A stretch of 52,767 nucleotides of DNA from Deltaproteobacteria bacterium (GCA_022703375.1 JAKLDS010000010.1:1-52767); one strand, 5' to 3'; counted from the stretch's first letter, positions 9,863 to 17,896 are shown. The notes: generated from the sequence alone by a model not told the origin. Numbers and translations: made by a program.

Positions 9863-10903
9863 CTAAAGAATCAGCATGCAATCACCGTAGCTGTAAAAAA
9901 AATATTTTTTCTCAACCGCGCTCCGATAGGCATTTTTGACAGAATCGGTTCCGGCAAAAGCGCAAACAAGCAGAAACAATGACGATTTCGGCAAATGAAA
10001 ATTAGTGATAAGCCCGTCAATCCGTTTGAATTTATAGCCAGGATAGATAAAAATGGATGTCCAGCCCTTTTGCGGTTTAATCAGGCCGTTTTCCGCCGCC
10101 GCGCTCTCCAATGTTCTGACGGATGTCGTGCCCACGGCAATGACGCGCTTTGCTTGATTGATTAAGGCTGCTGTTTTTTCGCTTATCTCATAATATTCCT
10201 GTTCCATTTGATGGTCTTCCACTTGATCCGCCGTAATGGGCAGAAAGGTCCCGTAGCCGACATGCAGGGTTACCGGGGCTATACGCACTTCTTTTTGTGC
10301 CAGTTTTTGTATAACTTCCGGTGAAAAATGCAGTCCGGCCGTTGGAGCGGCAATGGAGCCGTCGTTTTTTGCGTAAATTGTCTGGTAGCGCTCACGATCA
10401 GCCATAATGTTTTTCGTCAGATTTTTTTGCCGGCGAATGTAGGGAGGCAGGGGAGCACGGCCATAAAGCCTGAGATATTCCAGAAAATCGCCGGGTGCGG
10501 TAAACTCCAGCAGCCATTTCTTGTCGGATATCCGGTCGAGAACCTTCACCTGCGTCTGGCCTTCCAGATAAATCGTGTCATTTTCCCGCAGTCTTTTCGC
10601 CGGTTTTAAGAGCGCTTCCCATGTTTGCGTCTCTCCTGTGCCTGATTTCTTTGTTAAAAGCAGGATATCGAACTGTGCGCCGGTTGCCTTGCGGCCGGAG
10701 ATTCTGGCCGGTATCACACGGGATTCATTGATTACCAGGACGTCGCCTTGCTGCAGGAATGAGGGCAGATCAAAGAAATTGAAGTCGGCGGCGCTGCCGG
10801 CCGCCCTGTTAAGCAGCATCATCCGGGAATGATCCCGCTGCGGACAGGGTTGCTGGGCGATGCGCTCCGCCGGCAAATCATATGAGAAATCTTTCAAATC
10901 CAT
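9863..10903 (-). CDS. queA: S-adenosylmethionine:tRNA ribosyltransferase-isomerase QueA
   Basis: Converts preQ1-tRNA to epoxyqueuosine-tRNA, using the ribosyl part of SAM. The 346-residue protein shows DFSYDLPAERIAQQP at the start, VINESRVIPARI, IAAPTAGLHFSPE, HVGYGTFLPI, and near the end GLITNFHLPKSSLFLLVCAF. I chose the ATG at 10903 because GGAG lies 9 nt upstream; a TTG three codons earlier abuts that site. It is the first gene of a seven-gene run ending with lepB. Its upstream region carries unusual tandem hairpin modules. Confidence 0.96.
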   Translation of the reverse strand: MDLKDFSYDLPAERIAQQPCPQRDHSRMMLLNRAAGSAADFNFFDLPSFLQQGDVLVINESRVIPARISGRKATGAQFDILLLTKKSGTGETQTWEALLKPAKRLRENDTIYLEGQTQVKVLDRISDKKWLLEFTAPGDFLEYLRLYGRAPLPPYIRRQKNLTKNIMADRERYQTIYAKNDGSIAAPTAGLHFSPEVIQKLAQKEVRIAPVTLHVGYGTFLPITADQVEDHQMEQEYYEISEKTAALINQAKRVIAVGTTSVRTLESAAAENGLIKPQKGWTSIFIYPGYKFKRIDGLITNFHLPKSSLFLLVCAFAGTDSVKNAYRSAVEKKYFFYSYGDCMLIL

Positions 10904-10943
10904 TTTTTGCAACTCCAGAGCGCTTCCGGAAAATTAAACTTAT

Positions 10944-11126
10944 AATTATCCCGCTGTGACTTCGCTTCGGGGATAATTCCCCGTTTGGCAATGCAAACGG
11001 GATAATTTGCTCATCAAACTTTAGTGTGTTTCGCTTCTAAAGTTTGTGGCTCATTACGACCAGCAAATTCCAGTACACTTCGTCCGGCATTCGCCGGATT
11101 CCATTTCTGAAATTTGGGTCTCATTA
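10944..11126 (-). repeat. three tandem hairpin modules upstream of queA
   Basis: Read on the minus strand, three modules follow one another, each with an ATGAG-containing lead and then a 10-bp stem. Module 1 has lead TAATGAGACC (11117-11126) and arms 11107-11116/11064-11073, pairing fully with one G-U; its loop holds a small TCCGGC/GCCGGA hairpin. Module 2 has lead TAATGAGCCA and perfect arms CAAACTTTAG/CTAAAGTTTG (11037-11046/11015-11024). Module 3 has lead ATGAGC and perfect arms AATTATCCCG/CGGGATAATT (10998-11007/10944-10953), with a CAAACGGG hairpin nested inside. Stem sequences differ while pairing is kept. A related single copy lies at 31905-31945. Confidence 0.75.
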
Positions 11127-11177
11127 AAAGGTTGCGGCAAATAAGCAAAATTAAACGCTTATGTCAATTAATTAATA

Positions 11178-11363
11178 TTAAAGGCGTCCCAGATACAGCA
11201 GAAGCAGTCCCACGATTATTACGGAGATACCGGTAAACCGCAACGTTGCCTCGGGCAAGGCCACAATTTTCAACAGGTATGTTTTTATTTTTTCCGGGAA
11301 GAGAAAATAGGGCAGACCTTCAATTATCAAAACCATGCCTAAAACACAGAGAAAATATTTCAT
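11178..11363 (-). CDS. DUF2065 family small membrane protein
   Basis: A 61-residue protein with two membrane segments (about residues 1-20 and 40-59) separated by LFPEKIKTYLLKIVALPEATLRFTG, the arrangement of the DUF2065/YjeT family. The function is unknown. Its start codon overlaps the mazG stop by 4 bp, so the two are probably translated together. Confidence 0.8.
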   Translation of the reverse strand: MKYFLCVLGMVLIIEGLPYFLFPEKIKTYLLKIVALPEATLRFTGISVIIVGLLLLYLGRL

Positions 11364-12166
11364 TTTGCCTTGGCCTCTTTTTTCTTTATTTCATTCCAGA
11401 GAGCATCCATTTCTTTTAAGCCGGTCTCGCCCGGCTTAATCCCTCTTGCGGCGAGCGTCGCCATAATTGCGGAAAAACGACGCACGAACTTATTGGTTGT
11501 TTGGGATAAAGCCGTTTCCGCATCAACATTAACAAACCGGCTTAAATTCACCACGGTAAACAGGATATCACCCAATTCTTCCTTGATCAGACTTTGATTG
11601 TTGCTTTGCCGGGCGGCGATGAATTCACCCAGTTCTTCATTTAATTTATCAATAACTTCATTTGTTGTTTCCCAGTCAAAGTGATATTGCGCGGCTTCTC
11701 CCGTGATTTTCTGCGCTCTCAGCAGGGCCGGCAGAGAACGGGGAATGCCGTCAAATATTTTTTTTTCACGGTTTTTCGATTCCCGCTCTCTGGCTTTAAT
11801 CTTCTGCCAGTTTTCCTTCACTTCTTCGGTGGAACTGACCTTTACATCCCCGAAAACATGAGGATGCCGCCGGATCATCTTCTCTCGGATGCCCGTCAGG
11901 ACATCGGTCAGGGAAAAATCTCCGGCCTCATCGGCCATTTCGGCCAGAAACAGTATTTGAAAGAGTAAATCACCCAGTTCCTCCTTAAGCCCCTGAGAAT
12001 CTGCCTCTGCCAGCTCATCAATGACCTCGTAAGCTTCAGCCAAGAGGTATTTACCGATATCTTCCTTCTTTTGCTGTTTATCCCACGGACAGCCATTGGG
12101 CGCCCGCAATTTCTTAATCAGGGCGACAAGCGCCGCCAGTTCCTGATAAACTTCCTCGTTATCCAT
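11360..12166 (-). CDS. mazG: nucleoside triphosphate pyrophosphohydrolase MazG
   Basis: Hydrolyses (d)NTPs to monophosphates and pyrophosphate, a house-cleaning role. The protein has two MazG domains. The N-terminal one shows LRAPNGCPWDKQQ and EAYEVIDELAEAD...EELGDLLFQILFLAEMA; the second shows ELGEFIAAR and KEELGDILFTVVNLSRF. The EExxE...ExxD metal pattern is present. I chose the ATG at 12166 (MDNEEVYQE, 268 residues) because AAAGGA lies about 7 nt upstream. An ATG six codons earlier, at 12184, has no such site. Confidence 0.93.
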   Translation of the reverse strand: MDNEEVYQELAALVALIKKLRAPNGCPWDKQQKKEDIGKYLLAEAYEVIDELAEADSQGLKEELGDLLFQILFLAEMADEAGDFSLTDVLTGIREKMIRRHPHVFGDVKVSSTEEVKENWQKIKARERESKNREKKIFDGIPRSLPALLRAQKITGEAAQYHFDWETTNEVIDKLNEELGEFIAARQSNNQSLIKEELGDILFTVVNLSRFVNVDAETALSQTTNKFVRRFSAIMATLAARGIKPGETGLKEMDALWNEIKKKEAKAK

Positions 12167-12462
12167 GGCAATTCCTTTAATCATTTGTGTGCGGTTGAAT
12201 CACTAGCATAGAACAAAGAAGCGGGCAATAGGTGGTGGTATATTGATAATTGCGTCTTGTCGGACCAAAGCCGGAGCGCAACTTCTAAGACACAGCAGGT
12301 AATGATGGATCATCTCCTAAAGCTTTTAACTGTAATACCCGATTTGCAAAGAAGACAGGGCAGGCGTCAATGAAATAGTTCCGTCTATTAATAAGGGAGT
12401 GTTTTCTGCTCAGAACATTGAAATAATAACAGTATTACACCATATGTTGTATTAAAAAAATA
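12167..12462. other. intergenic region between divergent mazG and the PhaC-like gene
   Basis: No coding sequence is supported here. The right half is AT-rich and ends in the promoter at 12463. A loose inverted repeat (TTGCG/CGCAA near 12250-12295, with GTCTT/AAGAC around it) is too imperfect to name. Confidence 0.5.
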
Positions 12463-12491
12463 TTGACACACAAGATAACCTCGATTATATA
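12463..12491 (+). promoter_or_regulatory. sigma-70-type promoter of the PhaC-like gene
   Basis: -35 TTGACA (12463-12468), 17-bp spacer, -10 TATATA (12486-12491). Transcription would begin near 12498, after the ATG at 12495, which argues against that ATG as the start codon of the next gene. Confidence 0.75.
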
Positions 12492-12536
12492 GGGATGGCA
12501 GCGATTAATCGAAGTAGCTGTAAAAAGGGAGGTAAA

Positions 12537-13592
12537 GTGATCAGAGATAATATGAACAGAAGTTTGTATAATCAGGCGCGTTTCATCAAACTCACCGTTG
12601 GCAGAGAAAAACCTCTTCCTTACTGGAGCACCAAAAATGAAGTTCTTCTTCACAAAAAAACTTTAAAACTCAGGCATTTTCCCCATCGTAAAATAAAGCA
12701 GAAGATACCGGTGCTGATTTTACCGCCCCAGGCCGGTAATCACTGCAATCTGGCTGATTTTGCTCCTGATCAGAGCTTGGTACGAGTTTTTCAGGGATAT
12801 GGTTTTGACGTTTATGTAACCGAATGGCTTTCGGCGACAGTAAAAGATAAGGATATGGGAATTGAAGACTATATCAATCTGACTGATGAAGCCGTTGACA
12901 CGGTGATGGCGAAAGCGGGCTCGGACAAGGTTCATATCGTGGGCGAATGTCAGGGAGGGTGGCAGGCCGCCATGTATACCAGTCTGCATCCGGAAAAAAT
13001 AGAAAGTCTTGTTGTGGCCGCAGCGCCGATAGATATGGAAGCCGATAAATGCCGAATCGCTGATTACGTGAAAATGCCGCTTTCCTACTTCCGGTTTTTC
13101 ATTGCCCTGGGTTACGGTTTAATGGATGGACGGATAATGATCATGGGTTTTAAAATCATGCAGATGAATGAATTTTATCACCAGAAATACAAACGGCTCT
13201 GGCAGATGATTGAAAACGGAGACGAGGATGGCATTGAAAGGCATCAGAGATTTGAAAACTGGTTTGGCTATACGCAGAAATTGCCGGGTCGGTTTTATCT
13301 GGAAGTGGTGGACAAACTCTTCAAGAAAAACGGCCTGGTGAAAAGGCTGATAGCAGTAAATGATAATATTATCGACTTGAAAGATATCAAATGCCGGACG
13401 GTTTTGATGGCCGGAGAAAAGGATCAGATAACGACACCCGGGCAGGTTTTGGCCTTAAAAAATTATATTTCCACGCCGAAAAAAGATATTCATTCATTTA
13501 TGACGACGGGCGGTCATATCGGAACTTTAATGGGCAAGGATTCCTTAAAAGACAGCTGGCCCAAGGTGATTGAGCTGTTGCGGGCCTCGTAA
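12537..13592 (+). CDS. PhaC-like alpha/beta hydrolase with Cys nucleophile
   Basis: A 351-residue alpha/beta-hydrolase resembling short (class III) polyhydroxyalkanoate synthases. The strand and loop IPVLILPPQAG, SLVRVFQGYGFDVYVTEW and the nucleophile elbow GECQGG (Cys138) match the PHA synthase lipase-like box, where Cys replaces Ser. Asp296 (AGEKDQIT) and His327 (GGHIG) complete a likely triad. The start is GTG at 12537 with AAGGGAGG 4 nt upstream. No phaE, phasin or phaA/B lies nearby, so true polymer synthesis is not shown; an acyl-CoA or oligomer hydrolase or acyltransferase is possible. The gene is transcribed alone. Confidence 0.75.
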   Translation: MIRDNMNRSLYNQARFIKLTVGREKPLPYWSTKNEVLLHKKTLKLRHFPHRKIKQKIPVLILPPQAGNHCNLADFAPDQSLVRVFQGYGFDVYVTEWLSATVKDKDMGIEDYINLTDEAVDTVMAKAGSDKVHIVGECQGGWQAAMYTSLHPEKIESLVVAAAPIDMEADKCRIADYVKMPLSYFRFFIALGYGLMDGRIMIMGFKIMQMNEFYHQKYKRLWQMIENGDEDGIERHQRFENWFGYTQKLPGRFYLEVVDKLFKKNGLVKRLIAVNDNIIDLKDIKCRTVLMAGEKDQITTPGQVLALKNYISTPKKDIHSFMTTGGHIGTLMGKDSLKDSWPKVIELLRAS

Positions 13593-13595
13593 TAC

Positions 13596-13638
13596 CGGAA
13601 ATTCGGGCGGCAAAATAATCAGGCGGCGCGAATTTCCG
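13596..13638 (+). terminator. inverted repeat after the PhaC-like gene, possible terminator
   Basis: Perfect 10-bp arms CGGAAATTCG (13596-13605) and CGAATTTCCG (13629-13638) lie 4 bp after the stop codon. The loop is long (23 nt) and the following T-run is weak (ATTCTTTATT), so this may be a poor terminator or an mRNA-end stabiliser. Confidence 0.45.
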
Positions 13639-13692
13639 ATTCTTTATTGCTAAATGTATTGATATTATTGATTTTTGTTTAAAAAAATTATC

Positions 13693-13720
13693 TTGACAAG
13701 CCAGAAAAAAAGCGTATCCT
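13693..13720 (+). promoter_or_regulatory. promoter of the Ala/Pro-rich lipoprotein gene
   Basis: -35 TTGACA (13693-13698), 16-bp spacer, -10 TATCCT (13715-13720), with the start codon at 13794. The following terminator at 14042 makes this a one-gene transcript. Confidence 0.65.
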
Positions 13721-13793
13721 TTGCCGTCAAAAATCAGGGTATTCAATACCTGCTTTAATAAAATTGAAAATCTTGGAAAGGAGGTTAGCTCAA

Positions 13794-14009
13794 ATGAAAA
13801 AAGTATTTGCCATTCTTCTTACCGTGCTTTTCTTAGCTTCATTATCAGTATTAGGCTGCAAAGAAGCACCCCAGCAGGAAGCAGCTCCGAAAGTTGAAGC
13901 GCCTGCAGCGGCACCGGCAGCAGCAACAGCGGCACCGGAAGCAGCAGCAACAGCAGCAACAGCGGCACCGGCAGCAGCAACAGCGGCACCGGCAGCACCT
14001 GCAAAATAA
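13794..14009 (+). CDS. small Ala/Pro/Thr-rich lipoprotein
   Basis: A 71-residue protein with an excellent AAAGGAGG site. MKKVFAILLTVLFLASLSVLGC is a lipoprotein signal peptide with a SVLGC lipobox (Cys22), giving a mature chain of about 50 residues. That chain is Lys/Glu-poor and consists mainly of repeated ATAAPAAA-type units (residues about 37-70). The DNA under the repeats is a tandem array of GCAGCAGCAACAGCGGCACC units, so copy number could vary by slippage. It has its own promoter and terminator. Such chains often act as abundant, flexible lipoproteins; no specific function can be given. Confidence 0.75.
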   Translation: MKKVFAILLTVLFLASLSVLGCKEAPQQEAAPKVEAPAAAPAAATAAPEAAATAATAAPAAATAAPAAPAK

Positions 14010-14041
14010 TTTCATAATAAATATTTTACGCAGGATAAAAC

Positions 14042-14080
14042 AACCGAGTATCCGATTTTCCAAGGTACTCGGTTTTTTTA
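14042..14080 (+). terminator. intrinsic terminator after the lipoprotein gene
   Basis: AACCGAGTA (14042-14050) pairs perfectly with TACTCGGTT (14066-14074) and is followed by a T-run. This is a textbook rho-independent terminator. Confidence 0.9.
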
Positions 14081-14113
14081 TACGTTTTTCCTGCATCCCG
14101 TTGTATTTATGGC

Positions 14114-14141
14114 TTGCTTTAATGAAAAGTAATATTATAAT
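14114..14141 (+). promoter_or_regulatory. promoter of the ytxH-DUF948 pair
   Basis: -35 TTGCTT (14114-14119), 16-bp spacer, consensus -10 TATAAT (14136-14141). The start codon is at 14177. Confidence 0.6.
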
Positions 14142-14176
14142 AAAAAATAAACCATAAATAATATTGGAGGTGTCTT

Positions 14177-14560
14177 ATGTCTGAAAGAACGGGAGATCTT
14201 TTCAAGGGACTGGTCATCGGCGGATTAATCGGGGCGGCTCTGGGAATTTTATTTGCGCCCAAAAGCGGCAAAGAAACCAGGGAAGATATAGGGCGCAAAA
14301 CAGATGAAATTATCAGCAAGGCCAAAGAAGAATATGAAAAAGCAGTGGAAAAAAGCAAACTGGCTTATGAAGCTGCCGTAAAGCGCCTGGGAGATTTACA
14401 GACATCGGCCAAGGCAAAAGTTGAGGAAGTGGAAACCAAGGTGACGGAACTTGCCAGTCAGGGAGCGGAAACGATTCAGGATAATAAAACGCGCTTGAAA
14501 AAAGCAATTGATGCCGGTGTGGAAGCTTATCGGGAAGAAAAGAGTAAAAAACCGGCATGA
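14177..14560 (+). CDS. YtxH domain protein
   Basis: A 127-residue protein with one N-terminal membrane segment, GLVIGGLIGAALGILFAPKSGKETRE. This is the YtxH signature, in which glycine-zipper-like helix residues are followed by a FAPKSGKE motif. The remainder is a charged coiled coil rich in Lys, Glu and Ala, with LEA-like helical repeats. YtxH proteins are stress-associated in Firmicutes; the role here is unknown. A TTGGAGG site precedes the start. It pairs with the DUF948 gene 61 bp downstream, a common association. Confidence 0.85.
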   Translation: MSERTGDLFKGLVIGGLIGAALGILFAPKSGKETREDIGRKTDEIISKAKEEYEKAVEKSKLAYEAAVKRLGDLQTSAKAKVEEVETKVTELASQGAETIQDNKTRLKKAIDAGVEAYREEKSKKPA

Positions 14561-14621
14561 AGGATAACTTCATGATTGATATTTTGCTTGCAGCGAAATA
14601 GTCAGATTCAAGGAGAGATAC

Positions 14622-15011
14622 ATGTATCTGGAAATCAGTTTGTTGATTTTAGGCATAGCGTTTCTTATTCTGGTAATTTTTTGCATTCCCATTCTGGTCC
14701 AGGTATGGCGCACGGCAAAGGATATAACGATTACTCTGAATTCTCTTAATTCCAGCCTGCCCTTGCTGTTGAAGAATATGGAAGAGATAACAACCAATAT
14801 TAATAAATCAACGGCCGCTGTTAATCAGGAGGTGCAATATTTTTCCCTGACGCTTAACCGGTTTAATTCTTCACTTGCCGGCATTGCTGATGATATGGAG
14901 CATCTTCTGCCGCTGTTGATGAACACGCCGGTTTACCAAAAAATCAGAAATGTGGTTGCTGTTATAAAAGGAGTGCGGGCATTCCTGGATGTACTCACGG
15001 CCAAAGAGTGA
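14622..15011 (+). CDS. DUF948 family membrane-anchored coiled-coil protein
   Basis: A 129-residue protein with one N-terminal membrane helix (residues about 4-28) and then ITLNSLNSSLPLLLKNMEEITTNINKST, a heptad-like helix as in DUF948 proteins. An AAGGAGAG site precedes the start. It shares orientation and probably a transcript with the YtxH gene. Both look like inner-membrane tethered coiled coils, possibly an envelope-stress pair, but no function is established. Confidence 0.75.
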   Translation: MYLEISLLILGIAFLILVIFCIPILVQVWRTAKDITITLNSLNSSLPLLLKNMEEITTNINKSTAAVNQEVQYFSLTLNRFNSSLAGIADDMEHLLPLLMNTPVYQKIRNVVAVIKGVRAFLDVLTAKE

Positions 15012-15137
15012 CGACTTGGTTTAAGAAGTCCTGATGCCGTTTGCCGCCTTGTCCGTTGCTACCGGTTGAGGAATAGTGCTTTTGCCAAGACGTCAGGAGA
15101 AACAACTTATAAACTTTACCGGCATTAATTAGCTATT

Positions 15138-15596
15138 ATGGGTAAAACTTCGTTTTCTGGAAAATGGGGCAGGGTTCAGGTTCAGAAAAAAGCGCCCGTT
15201 GCCCCGGAACCAACAAAATCACCGGAGGAATCAGTGCGTCAGATGAAGCAGGCGCAAAAGTCCGCCGCCGATGATGATTACCGGGAGAAGGCGCTGGCGA
15301 TGCACGGGCTTTTGTGCGCGCGGTGCGGCCGCGAGTTTACCGAAGCAAACAGAAAGCTTTTGACTGTTCATCACAAAGACGGCAATCATTTCAACAATCC
15401 GCCCGACGGCAGCAACTGGGAGAATCTCTGCGCTTATTGTCACGAGGATGTCCACAGCAGGGGAGTGTTGGCCGAGTATCTGGGCAACAGTAAGGCTAAC
15501 CGCGAATACAGCGTTGTTTATAAAGATACGCAGGCAGCGGCCGGTTCGGGATTGCTGGCGGAGAAATTAAAGAAGGCTTTGCAGAAAAGAAGCTGA
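15138..15596 (+). CDS. HNH nuclease family protein, YajD-like
   Basis: A 152-residue protein. A variable basic N-terminus precedes an HNH core: CARCGREF, then LLTVHHKDGNHFNNPPDGSNWENL and CAYCHEDVHSR. Two CxxC pairs bind structural zinc, and the HH...N...H residues form the metal site. The compact layout resembles E. coli YajD, whose role is unknown. No restriction, toxin or immunity gene is adjacent, so a defence or homing role is not indicated. Confidence 0.85.
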   Translation: MGKTSFSGKWGRVQVQKKAPVAPEPTKSPEESVRQMKQAQKSAADDDYREKALAMHGLLCARCGREFTEANRKLLTVHHKDGNHFNNPPDGSNWENLCAYCHEDVHSRGVLAEYLGNSKANREYSVVYKDTQAAAGSGLLAEKLKKALQKRS

Positions 15597-15629
15597 TTTT
15601 CCTGTTCATTATCTGCCGGCGATTGGCAA

Positions 15630-15830
15630 TCAGTGGATGATGCTCTTATTCTTTGTTTCCCGGACTACTTTATCGCCGACTGATGTCCCGCAGTGAACGC
15701 AGGTGTAGTCATACTTTTCACCCTCCGGCAATATCAGCAGTAGCCTCTTTCTCACCTGGACGGCCTTTTGGCAACGCGGGCAGAATAATTCAGTGGCGTC
15801 AAAATCCTGGTAGCTCTGTCTCATCGTCAA
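15630..15830 (-). CDS. small zinc-ribbon protein coupled to nadE
   Basis: A 66-residue protein with two CxxC pairs (FCPRCQK and CVHCGTS) that form a zinc ribbon. Its ATG overlaps the nadE stop codon (ATGA), so it is probably translated by coupling. A second ATG two codons in could also be used. The family and function are not recognised; it could be a metal-binding adaptor. Confidence 0.7.
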   Translation of the reverse strand: MTMRQSYQDFDATELFCPRCQKAVQVRKRLLLILPEGEKYDYTCVHCGTSVGDKVVRETKNKSIIH

Positions 15831-17893
15831 TCAGTCTCCGGTATTTTTTTCCAGTTCGCAAGCCAGATATCCGGCTCGCTGTCGCTCGGCGCCCGATAAT
15901 CGCCGCGCGGCGAAAGGGATCCCCCCGAACCGACTTTCGGACCGTTGGGGATGCAGGAACGTTTGAACTGGGATGTTTTGAAAAAGCGATACAGATAAAC
16001 GTAAAGCCATTTTTTTATTTCTTTCAAAGTGTAGGACTTTCTCTTTGCGTCAGGGATATCAGGCCAGTCGCCTTTTGTCTTATCCCGCCAGACGCAGTAA
16101 GCCAGAAATGCGACTTTTGCCGGCTGATAGCCGAATCGCGTCAGGAAAAAATTGTTAAAATCCTGTAATTCGTAGGGGCCGACAGACTCTTCCGTTTTCT
16201 GGGAAGGCTGAGAGCCCAGATTGCCAGGAATGAGTTCGGGTGAAATTTCGGTTTGCAGAACATCAACCAGAGTTTCCGATACTGCCGCAGAAAACTGGCC
16301 GGTTTGAGCCACCCAGCGGATTAAATGCTGAATCAGCGTTTTCGGGACGCTGGCGTTGACGTTGTAGTGTGACATATGATCGCCGACCCCGTAAGTACTC
16401 CAGCCCAGCGCCAGCTCGCTCAAATCCCCTGTGCCGACAACAATAGCCTTTCTCAGATTGGCCAGGCGAAACAAACTGGAAGTGCGCGCGCCGGCCTGCA
16501 CGTTTTCGAACGTTATATCATATTCCTTTTTCCCGTCAGCAAAGGGATGGCCGATATCCTTGAACATCTGGCGGGAGGCCTCTTTGATGTCCAGTTCATT
16601 GACTTCCACTCCGATGGCCTGCATCAGCCGCAGAGCATTATTGTATGTTTTAGCCGATGTGGCAAAACCCGGCATTGTGTAACCACGGACATTGCTGCGG
16701 GGCAGTCCGAGCAGATCCATTGCTTTAGCGGCGACCAGCAGGGCGTGCGTCGAATCCAGGCCGCCGGAAACGCCGATGACGATATTTTTAATGCCCGAAG
16801 ATTCGAGTCTTTTTGTCAGTCCCTGCACCTGGATATTATAGGCCTCGTAACAGCGCGCGTCGCGTTGCGCGGACTCGGCGGGGATGTAGGGAAAACGCGG
16901 GTATCGGCGATTGAGCAATAACCGGCCGGCAGGCTGTGATACCGAAAAATCAATCCTGCGGAAAGATGATATCCTTTCTTTATGATCAGAGGCGTTTTTA
17001 CTGAAAGTATTCTGCCGCATCCGGTCTTGCGCCAAACGGTCCAGGTCCAGATCAGAGTAAATTATCTGCGCCTGTTTGGAAAACCTTGACGATTCGGCAA
17101 GCAGATTGCCGTTTTCATGAATCATGGCGTGGCCGTCCCAGGCCAGATCCGTTGTTGATTCGCCATAGCCTGCGGCAGCATAAAGACAGGAGGCGATGCA
17201 GCGCGCCGACTGATTGGCGGCCAGTTCCAGACGATACCGGGATTTGCCTATGGTAACATTGGACGCCGATAAATTGCCGATAACGGTTGCTCCCGCGAGT
17301 GCGGCAAAGCTGGAAGGGGGAACGGGAACCCATAAATCCTCGCATATTTCGAGGTAAAAAATAAAATTAGCAATATTGGTGACGCGGAAAAGAAGATCGG
17401 CGCCGAACGGCACATTTTTTTCGCCGGCCAGATCAATCGTCGGGGAAAGTGCTTCTGCGGCGGGAGTAAATTGGCGAGCCTCATAAAATTCACGGTAGTT
17501 GGGCAGATATGATTTAACGGCAACTCCCGGAATCCGGCCGCGGTAAAAAACAACAGCGCAATTAAACAGCCGGCAATCAACGCGCAGGGGAGCGCCGACA
17601 ACCATGACGGTGTTTATTTTCCGGGATTCCTCCTTGATTTTCAGCAGGGCTTTCTCAACACCCAGCAGCAGGGCATCCTGCTGGAATAAATCATCGTTGG
17701 AATAAGCGGATATTCCCAACTCCGGGAAAACGGTGAAGACAGTTTTTTTCGCCGCGGCGGCGCGGGCCAGTTCAATTGTCTTTTGCGTATTAAAGGCGGG
17801 ATCGGCAACCCTGACTTCCGGCACGCCGACAGCAACGCGGATAAAGCCCTGATTGTACAAATTGAAAAAATCATTCTTTTGTTTTACCGGCAT
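15827..17893 (-). CDS. nadE: glutamine-dependent NAD(+) synthetase
   Basis: A 688-residue two-domain enzyme making NAD from deamido-NAD with ammonia from glutamine. The N-terminal nitrilase-type glutaminase domain (about 1-290) shows the Glu in FPELGISAYS, the Lys in VKSYLPNYREFYEAR and the Cys in YLEICEDLWVP. The C-terminal synthetase domain has the PP-loop VIGVSGGLDSTHALLVA and VVGTGDLSELALGWSTYG. The length fits the long form. It follows folE2 by 3 bp. NadA, an earlier enzyme of the same pathway, is encoded at 37413-38318. Confidence 0.96.
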   Translation of the reverse strand: MPVKQKNDFFNLYNQGFIRVAVGVPEVRVADPAFNTQKTIELARAAAAKKTVFTVFPELGISAYSNDDLFQQDALLLGVEKALLKIKEESRKINTVMVVGAPLRVDCRLFNCAVVFYRGRIPGVAVKSYLPNYREFYEARQFTPAAEALSPTIDLAGEKNVPFGADLLFRVTNIANFIFYLEICEDLWVPVPPSSFAALAGATVIGNLSASNVTIGKSRYRLELAANQSARCIASCLYAAAGYGESTTDLAWDGHAMIHENGNLLAESSRFSKQAQIIYSDLDLDRLAQDRMRQNTFSKNASDHKERISSFRRIDFSVSQPAGRLLLNRRYPRFPYIPAESAQRDARCYEAYNIQVQGLTKRLESSGIKNIVIGVSGGLDSTHALLVAAKAMDLLGLPRSNVRGYTMPGFATSAKTYNNALRLMQAIGVEVNELDIKEASRQMFKDIGHPFADGKKEYDITFENVQAGARTSSLFRLANLRKAIVVGTGDLSELALGWSTYGVGDHMSHYNVNASVPKTLIQHLIRWVAQTGQFSAAVSETLVDVLQTEISPELIPGNLGSQPSQKTEESVGPYELQDFNNFFLTRFGYQPAKVAFLAYCVWRDKTKGDWPDIPDAKRKSYTLKEIKKWLYVYLYRFFKTSQFKRSCIPNGPKVGSGGSLSPRGDYRAPSDSEPDIWLANWKKIPETD

Positions 17894-17896
17894 ATC

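Noticed and set aside
10944-11126. CRISPR array
   Set aside because: The units are hairpins with differing stems, not identical direct repeats with unique spacers, and no cas gene is present.
11064-11126. preQ1 riboswitch before queA
   Set aside because: No preQ1 aptamer-like C-rich loop and A-rich tail was recognised; the structure is part of the repeated modules.
12250-12300. Another hairpin module
   Set aside because: It shares short words with the modules but lacks the ATGAG lead and a 10-bp stem.
13851-14096. A Cys/Arg-repeat ORF on the minus strand
   Set aside because: It is the reverse reading of the Ala/Pro repeats; the plus-strand lipoprotein has promoter, ribosome site, lipobox and terminator.
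15138-15596. HNH gene as a homing or defence nuclease
   Set aside because: It has the compact YajD-like layout, and no intron, restriction or toxin-immunity partner is nearby.
15653-16168. A 171-codon plus-strand ORF
   Set aside because: It is antisense to nadE and the zinc-ribbon gene, with no family features.
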